Below are positions 57,483 to 64,000 of a DNA stretch of 64,000 bases, one piece after another. Below the pieces are notes generated by a model, which did not search any database, was not told the origin of the DNA, and saw only the letters and a list, made by a program, of their open reading frames with translations. Position 1 is the stretch's first letter, and the number at the start of each line of letters is the position of its first letter. Source of the stretch: Gambelia wislizenii (taxonomy: Eukaryota > Chordata > Lepidosauria > Squamata > Crotaphytidae); contig JAUMIR010000003.1 in assembly GCA_030847615.1 (NCBI GenBank), positions 26,286,501 through 26,350,500 of the forward strand, in the 5' to 3' direction. The position numbers were made by a program, and so were the translations under genes.

Positions 57483-58274
57483 AGTGAAATGAAAAAGAAT
57501 GAAAAACAGAATGGAATGATCTTGTAAATAGAAAGTGCCTCATAGATCCAGCTCGAAGGTTGCTGACTTTTGCTTTATTTTTTGGTCTTCATGAAAACAG
57601 CTTTACTTTTCAAAGACTGTGGGTTAGCTGCCTGAGAACAAGAATTAACAGTCAATAAAGCTAGTAATTAGCATAAATGCTTGGTTCAATACAATAGGTC
57701 TCTTTCAGCTAATTACCTTCTCCATAAGTAATTACAGCAGGTGAAGTGCATGCAACACTGAACAGATTACCTCAGCTGGGTTTATGTATCAGTCAAACAA
57801 AACTATCATTTTTAAAAAAAGAGTAACACGATTCACATGTTACTCAAATATTAGGCAATTCTCACATACATACATGCATACATACATACATTTGAATTGC
57901 CTGGTATTTGAGTAACGTGAATCATGTTACCCAAGGGTATATGTCATCTTCTCAGGACATTCCTTCTTTTTGGAAAAGGTATTAAGATTTCATTTAAAAT
58001 GCTCTATGTGCTGATATATGAGCATATTCTGACTGTATTTCTTAGGGTAGACTTAAATAAATACATAAGGTGATGAAGGAGGTGGCAGTGCTAACATGTA
58101 GTGATGCATTTTGCTGGGGGAGGAGGCTGGGCAACAGCACAAAAAATGATGGGACTGCAGTTTTCCTCCTCTTCCTCCTCTTGAAATATGGGTAAACCAA
58201 GAGATAGCCAGGCTAATCTCTGAAATACTGTCAGTGCCACCATATCTCTCATATGTCAAAGCATAATGTGGAGG
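57483..58274. other. Mostly unique DNA with one inverted repeat
   Basis: 57600-57780 has several CTAATTAC/GTAATTAC motifs, suggestive of homeodomain-type sites but not proof. The inverted repeat at 57823-57930 is listed separately. Confidence 0.4.
57823..57930. repeat. Inverted repeat around a (CATA)n core
   Basis: Arms 57823-57861 and 57894-57930 pair: GTAACACGATTCACATGTTA with the complement of GTAACGTGAATCATGTTAC, and CAAATATTAGGCAATTC with the complement of GAATTGCCTGGTATTTG. The loop is a CATACATA-type microsatellite. It may be a small foldback element. Confidence 0.88.
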
Positions 58275-58590
58275 AATGTGGAATCATAGAATCATATAGC
58301 TGGAAGGGGTCCCACAGGGCATCGAGTCTGGGCAGGAAATCCAGCTACAGCATCCCTAGCAGGTAGCTGTCTAGCCTCCTTTTGAAGATGCCCAGAGGAG
58401 ACCTTACTACCTAATTAATTGGTTCCATTGCCGAACCACTCTTACTGTCAAGAAGTTCCTTCTAATGTTATTTAAAACCATTATACCTGGTCCTACTCTC
58501 TAGGGCAGCAGAAAACAACCATACACCCTCTTCTCTGTGACAACTCTATAGATATTTAAAAAGTGCAGACTTGTCACCCCTCAGTCATGA
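58275..58590 (-). mobile_element. CR1 LINE 3' end
   Basis: GGAATCATAGAATCATATAG, CAGGAAATCCAGCTACAGCA, CTGTCAAGAAGTTCCTTCTA and CTTGTCACCCCTCAGTCATG are CR1 in reverse, same subfamily as 45525. Confidence 0.85.
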
Positions 58591-58792
58591 TATAACATAA
58601 ATACCATCATGAATTTAATTTCCTTCATGACCAGTTTTGGTTGGAAGTTATGGGAATTACAGTAAAAACAAACAGAGAGAGTACCAGGTTGCCCAAGTAA
58701 TGTTCTCTTCTATTGACAAATGTAAAAATAGTGTAGTCTGAGAAGTCTGATGATTATTGCTGTCTCTCGCTACTCTACCTGCAAGCAAGCTT

Positions 58793-59086
58793 AGAATCAT
58801 GGAGTTGGAAGTGATTGCAAGGGCCATCTAGTCTAGCTCCCTGCTACGGAGGAATCCTCTGCTAGAGCACCCCACAGAGGTGGCTATCTAGGTGTTTACC
58901 AAGGAAGGAGAAGCCACCACTTTTCAGGTAGGCTGTTCCATTGTTGAATAGCTCATACCATCAGGAATTTCTTCCTAATTTTTAGGATAAATTTCTTTCC
59001 TTGTTATTTAAATCCATTGCTTACAGAAAACAAACTTGCTCGATTGTCTAAATGGAAGCCCTTCAGATATTTAAATATAGTTATGT
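58793..59086 (-). mobile_element. CR1 LINE, left part of a split copy
   Basis: AGAATCATGGAGTTGGAAGT, CCATCTAGTCTAGCTCCCTG, a CAGGAATTTCTTCCTAATTT block and CCCTTCAGATATTTAAATAT run in CR1 order (reverse). It stops at 59086 and resumes at 59703. Confidence 0.82.
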
Positions 59087-59702
59087 GAGATTATCGGACG
59101 GGGACAAAAAAAGGACCCCCGTCTTGCTATGTTCTCTCCCGCACCCCTCCCATCCCCGTCCTGGCATGATAACCCTACATTTCAGACCCACCTAATTCCA
59201 CATCCGTCCCCTCTCCTCGGCAGCCCAGGAGTGAATGTAGCTCGAACAGAGCCCATTCACTTCCTGGTTTGAGTTCCTGGCCGTTCTCGCGAGAGAACAA
59301 GCATGAGGGAAATTAAAAAATAAAAAGCAAAGGAAACTTCAAAAAGTGATACCAAGCACAAAAACACAGTTAAAAAAAGCCAAGTAACCCAAGGAGGATA
59401 CAAAAAAGTGTGTCACTTACCTCCTTGTCTCAATCGCACCTGGAAGTGTTTGGCACAGACCTCCCACTATGGCTGGCATCGCACCAAGCATAATGGGACA
59501 CCTTTTTGCTCACCTGTCATTCTGTGACAGGAATGGAATGGGTGATCTATTCATGGCTTAAACCATGAATAAGAAGAAATGAGGGCAGCACAGAACCAGC
59601 ATGGGGGCATAATGGGACAAGGACGACAATGTCTGAAAGGGAAGCCCTTTGGTGATCTCCTAGCATTCGTGTAATGCCATATTAAGGGCATCTGATAATC
59701 TC
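59087..59702 (-). mobile_element. Foldback-family element (long type) in CR1
   Basis: Ends are GAGATTATCGGAC and CATCTGATAATCTC. On the minus strand it carries GAGACAAGGAGGTAAGTGAC and a GAATGGGCTCTGTTCGAGC block, aligning with 41534 and 10243. A central palindrome lies at about 59551-59571 (TATTCATGGCTTAAACCATG...). CR1 continues on both sides. The flanks TATGT and CATGG do not match well, so the duplication is unclear. 616 bp. Confidence 0.82.
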
Positions 59703-59845
59703 CATGGTGTCACTTCTCAGTCTTGACTTATCCAGGCTAAACATTACCAACTCCCCAGTTCTTCATCTGACTTGGCTACCAGACATTTTAGGACTGGACA
59801 AAGTATTTCATATGGGGTTGTCTGACCTAAGCAAATTATTATCAT
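59703..59845 (-). mobile_element. CR1 LINE, right part of a split copy
   Basis: GTGTCACTTCTCAGTCTTGA, TCCAGGCTAAACATTACCAA and GGACTGGACAAAGTATTTCA continue the CR1 order from 59086. Confidence 0.8.
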
Positions 59846-60974
59846 AAAGTACATTTCATATAAGCTTATATGACTGCTTCTCTCTCCCACTCAGTGCAGG
59901 CAAGGGAAGTAATTTAAGATATATTGCTAGAGAAACAGGCTTCAAATATAATTCTAGGATTATTGTATATATTTAGAATTATATATAAAGAATGAGCCTT
60001 TAAGAATATGGTTCTCTAGTGAAGGAAACCTTTTAAATAAAGCTAGAAGGCCAAAGGAGTTAGTCTCGTCAACAGCTAGGAAGACAGTAACCCCTGTATC
60101 ATTCATTATGGGAATTGCAAATCCTTTCATCCAGCAACAAGAAATTAACATGAAAAAAAATCCACATCCTTAGTGAATAGGAAAAGCAAGCTAGTAATGA
60201 CTTTGAAGCTGCCCCTGGTGTCATGTGGTAAAATAGCTGATAGACTACCTTTATATTTTGTGGAATTCCCCTGTTCACTTTGGATTCATACATTCATACC
60301 CACTTGAGAGTAAGAGGCTGTGGAAAACACCTCCAAAATCCACTTTATAACACAGCCGAAAGCTTTCTTATAACCATATGTTTTCTCTGTAAATGTATGT
60401 GGTGACCTTGGAGCCATCCAAATCCCAGGACACATCTCAGTTGCTCACTCACACTTTTTTTTTTTGGTGAATCAGAAGTAAAAATCAAAAGGCTCTTTGA
60501 GGATTACTGAAAAGGAATTCCACATGTGCGAGTGTGTCTATGTGCACATAGTCCATTCCTTTCAGAGGAACAATCTTGCCCAAATCAAATGGAATAGTAT
60601 CGGAACATGCTTTTAAAAGATTAAAACACCAGAGATGAAACTGGAAAGGCTTTTGAATTTTTATTGGGTACAAGACAATTTATGTGGTCCATCTTAGTGC
60701 ATTTTTTTTTTAGATCCTGAGTATTTGACACATTTTAACCTCACAGAATAGAAGTCCTTTTGGTATAAGCTGTGGACCTTTAAGAGATACACATACACAT
60801 GCCCACAGCTCCATAAGTGTTGTCCTCTAGTGAAGGAAAGTGACTGATTTCCTGTAAAATATGTGATAGTTTTTGTGCACTCTAGAAAAGTGCATCTCAC
60901 AGTGAATAACCCCCTTTTCATGACTGTCTTGTAGCATCTCTTACATCCTAACATATCAGACTTTCTGAAAGCCC
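59846..60974. other. Unique DNA, nothing recognised
   Basis: No repeat family or exon recognised. Confidence 0.4.
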
Positions 60975-61421
60975 ATATCTTCCAAATATGAGCCTGCCCA
61001 AGTTTTAAGAGCCTTGGCAGGAGGATCTATCACCATTACAGGCATGTTTGATGAGGACATGGGAGGGAACCTTTTTGGTGGTTGCTCTCAGACTGTGGAA
61101 TCCCCCCCCCCCACTGGAAGCTAGGTTGGCTTTTTCTCTGCTCTCTTTTCACCAGCAGGCAATGCCCTGACTATTTCTCAAGGCCTTTAAGTGTTTGCTG
61201 TCTGTTACAGAAGGTCATTGAATTGGGGTGGGTTGTCTTTGTATTTTGATCCTCTTCCTCCTCTTTTAATTGCCTTTTAAAAACTGTTTTAAATTAACAT
61301 TTCAATGTGTGTGGGTTTTTTAAAAAAAACTTTTGCACTATCCATAGTTTTAAATATATTCTGCCTTAACTCAAATTTGTGAGGCAAATTATAAATTAAG
61401 AAAGAAAGAAAGAAAGAAAGT
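60975..61421 (+). mobile_element. L2-like LINE 3' end
   Basis: GAGGACATGGGAGGGAACCT, GTGGTTGCTCTCAGACTGTG and GGAATCCCCC resemble the C-terminal L2 region (trace of GRAFSVAAPRLWNSLP). A T-rich 3' region and a (GAAA)n tail (61400-61421) follow. Non-coding. Confidence 0.6.
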
Positions 61422-61511
61422 AGCATGAGTTTCTTTTACACCTTCTTCATCATTAGTTCAGAGCACTCCACTTCACAACTGCTTGTATGGAAAGGGAGGA
61501 CAATTCACCTG

Positions 61512-61720
61512 GGGCCCATTCATACTACACAATTACTGCACTGTTATTTTACTTTAACTGCCATGGTTCCATCCTATGGAATCCTAGGGTTTATAGTTTG
61601 GTGAGGCACTGGAGCACTCTAACTGTATCTCCCTAAACTTCCAATCCAAGGATTTTCTATAGGATGGAACCAGGCAGTCAAAGTGGAATAATAGCACTTT
61701 CATTTGGTGAGAATGCCCCC
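61512..61720. mobile_element. hAT-type MITE (copy 3)
   Basis: GGGCCCATTCATACTACACA at the left mirrors TTGGTGAGAATGCCCCC at the right. Inside, ACTTTAACTGCCATGGTTCC mirrors GGAACCAGGCAGTCAAAGT, and CATCCTATGGAATCCTAGG mirrors AAGGATTTTCTATAGGATG. Same family as 30336 and 40471. Confidence 0.85.
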
Positions 61721-62463
61721 CATCATAGAGAGAGAACATCAAGAGAGGTTTTGACAGAAACTCCCTGTTAATATGCACACCAGCCACTCTGTCCAAGGTA
61801 CAAGCAAAATACCCTTTATTAAAAAGGAAGAAAACATCTTAAGTATGTCCGGCAACAGCGGCTGTGTCACAAGGCTTCCCTGGTGCATTTTCCAGATTCA
61901 ATTCCAGATTCAATTCAGATTCAATTGTAGTTAAAATGCAGTTAAAGTCAAAAGTCAAAATGCAGTTAAAGGGAAATGAGACAATACATAAAGGAAGAGT
62001 TATCAAACATCTGTTGCTGTGTGTGGTAAAGAGTGGCTGACTAATCCCTTTTAGGAGTCAATAGATGCAGATGTCAGTAGGTGTAGAATGTAGCGTGGGA
62101 TATACAAATTTTAATAAATTTAAAAAAATAAATAAAAATGAACATGATATTACAATACCGTCAGTTCTCATAATCTAAATTTATGTTTATTGTTCTTTTT
62201 TTTACAAAAAGTAAAACAATTGCTTGCACAAAATCAAACAATTCTACATCTTAACAATTTCATTAATTTCCTATAGATTTTTCATCCTACTATGACCAAT
62301 GAATATAACCTTGTCTTAAATCATAATATTTCCTTTCCTTTCCTTCTTTCTCGTGCTGTTTATCCAAAGTAAGGATTATGAGATCTTTGGTTGTACATCT
62401 TACATAGTTAAGGAGAATATTAACCAGTATTCTTCCACTGTGGGACTGCCATTAACAGCCATT
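61721..62463. other. Mostly unique DNA, possible L1-like tail
   Basis: Local repeats of CAGATTCAATT and AAAATGCAGTTAAAG lie at 61892-61972. A TTTAATAAATTTAAAAAAAT start at 62109 and a T-rich region could be an L1 3' end on the minus strand, but I see no coding motif. Confidence 0.35.
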
Positions 62464-62551
62464 CTTGTCAACAATTTTCAGAGTGGTATAAAAAAATCTT
62501 AGAGAAAAGAAGAACCTCACATAAGTCCAGATTCAATTGCTAGTCTCTATT
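62464..62551 (+). repeat. Left arm of an ~88-bp inverted repeat
   Basis: CAGAGTGGTATAAAAAAATC, TTAGAGAAAAGAAGAACCTC and TTGCTAGTCTCTATT recur inverted at 63905-63993, at roughly 90 percent identity. Confidence 0.9.
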
Positions 62552-63904
62552 CTATCTTTGCTGTAAGTATCATGTTAGCTGCTATTTTTCTGTCCTTATT
62601 GTCAATAAATACCTTGATTCTAGTTAACAGTTTTGTAGAGAGGATCACACAGGATTTCAGCACTTCAGTGGATCAAAACCTGCCTTATCTCCCTTTCCTC
62701 AATCCCTGGACTCTTCCTGAATTTTCTAAATGGGATCTGTGCATGAAACATTCCTTAACAGGTAACAAGGAAGTACATACCTCAAGCTTGGAGAAGGAGG
62801 CCAGTGTCCAATGCTGTCATTGCACCTGCAAAAGGAGCTTCCATGAAAATTCCCCACAATCCTCTATAACTCCTCCTCCTTGCCCCAGTGTTCTAGAAAC
62901 CTGCTCAGAATAACTGGGAAGCTCTCTGGAGCAAGTATTTGGCATTGCAGGATGCTGCAGGGGTCATACCCTCCAATATTTTACAGGTGAAAACCCAGAC
63001 ACCTGCAGCCGACCAACATCAGATTGGGGTCAAGATAGCAAAAATTATTAATGAGGAAGATCTCACAAGCTAAGAGAGGCTGCAGGAGTTTGCTTTTGCC
63101 TAGGTCAACTGGGGAAGATAGGATCTCACCTCCTCCTTGCTTCTCTCCCTGCTCAACTGCTTGCAGACTAATTTGAACTTAGTTTGCAACAAGTAAAGTA
63201 AGCTGACAACAAAGGGGAAAAGAGGAATGAGGAGAGAGAAACTGGGACAAAAACGGGATGGCATTAATTGAGACTGCTCCTGCCAAACCAGGAAAACTGG
63301 GAGCTATGGAGTTGAGAGGCTAAAAAATCCAAACATTTCACTAATCCCACCTTGGATTTTGTCCAGTTACCAAGTTCATCTTATTAAGTAACATGTATAG
63401 AACAAATATGATAATCACCAAAAGTAAAAGATAAAATTAAGAATAAATCAGCATCATGAAAAGAAATCAGATTTAATTAATCAATAACAGCTACTTTTCT
63501 GATTACCCCAATGAAAAATGTATCCTGAACCTTACTGCTTCTGTAAAGGAAGACAGCATTTCAGTATACATATCTTATTTTGTTGTCACTCCTGTTTCTT
63601 ACCATATTTCTAAGTATTGTCATATTAGCCATACAGATTATTATTGCATACAATTTATCATGAGACATAGTTCCACTAAACACATATAATCAGGTAAAGC
63701 ATATCTCACTTCCAGACTTCTACAATGTTGCTATAATACCTTTTCTGAATCTAGGTGTGATCCCGCCTTTTATCTATTTTGTTCTGTGTATGGCCTGAAT
63801 AAAATCACTAGTCCCTACAAAAATAGAGCCATAGAGCCATTTAATCAACTATTAAATGGTAGGTCAACACTTGTCTAAGTGCCATTGGGTCAGTTGGTTT
63901 ACTT
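62552..63904. other. Unique DNA between inverted-repeat arms
   Basis: A 113-codon frame (62572-62913) starts with a hydrophobic stretch (MLAAIFLSLLSINTLILV) but shows no domain. I do not call it a gene. Confidence 0.35.
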
Positions 63905-63993
63905 TAATAGAGACTAGCAGTTGAATTTGGACTTATGTTAGGTTTTTCTTTTCTCTAAGATTTTTTTATACCACTCTGAAAATCATTGAGAAG
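63905..63993 (-). repeat. Right arm of the ~88-bp inverted repeat
   Basis: The reverse complement of 62464-62551 with a few mismatches. The window ends 7 bases beyond, so whether the repeat extends is unknown. Confidence 0.9.
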
Positions 63994-64000
63994 CATGACT

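Noticed and set aside
62572..62913. 113-codon frame with a hydrophobic N-terminus, possible secreted protein
   Set aside because: No domain, no promoter or splice signals, and the rest of the frame is compositionally ordinary; hydrophobic starts are common in AT-rich random frames.

Overview
The window is non-genic nuclear DNA of a squamate reptile, most likely a lizard. The basis is its repeat content: CR1-type LINEs with the octamer (ATTCTATG)n tail, an L2-type LINE ending in (TTA)n, 5'-truncated L1s, a BovB/RTE LINE, Sauria-type tRNA SINEs, a second tRNA SINE family, hAT-type and pogo/Tigger-type MITEs, and many microsatellites. This combination is known from lizards and snakes. I see no complete host gene, no structural RNA gene and nothing prokaryotic. 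The longer open frames that I could identify are LINE endonuclease or reverse-transcriptase remnants.

Layout. 0-6 kb: a BovB tail split by a hAT-like insertion (about 1.86-2.47 kb), then a 319-bp hairpin element (2650-2968) and SINE pieces. 6-13 kb: mostly unique AT-rich DNA, a ~100-bp tandem duplication (6620-6805), two foldback-family elements (10.24-10.69 and 10.93-11.25 kb) and old LINE ends. 13-15.5 kb: L1 tails, a LINE tail split by a pogo MITE, and microsatellites. 16.4-17.2 kb: a foldback-family element that contains a hAT MITE. 18.3-21.4 kb: a long CR1 on the minus strand, cut by an L1 with a 13-bp target duplication. 23.1-30.3 kb: the longest stretch without recognisable repeats. 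30.3-33.9 kb: a nested stack of SINE, CR1, foldback element and Sauria SINE. 36-37.7 kb: a CR1 split by a pogo MITE and a foldback element. 41-42.7 kb: BovB split by a foldback element. 43.4-46.3 kb: LINE tail, pogo MITE, small foldbacks and a SINE. 47 kb: a SINE split by a chimeric CR1 that carries a promoter-plus-first-exon-like segment. 50.7-54.7 kb: CR1 pieces and a nearly full-length but dead L2. 56.5-57.5 kb: a CR1 3' end with a 278-codon open frame. 58-62 kb: more CR1, one piece split by a foldback element, an L2 tail and a hAT MITE. The right edge carries one arm of an ~88-bp inverted repeat.

The main unexplained signal is a family of non-autonomous elements (about 0.15-0.8 kb) with related ends, GAGATTATCAGA or GACTTTATCAGA, and reverse-complement right ends. 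Four copies have perfect 5-bp target duplications (CTTAG, CTTAG, CTTTG, CCCTG) and two have one-mismatch versions (CCTTG/CTTTG, CTCTG/CTATG). All six fit CNNNG. Some copies are near-perfect hairpins. Others carry conserved GGTAAGT splice-donor-like motifs. I see no transposase for them here and cannot assign a superfamily with confidence.
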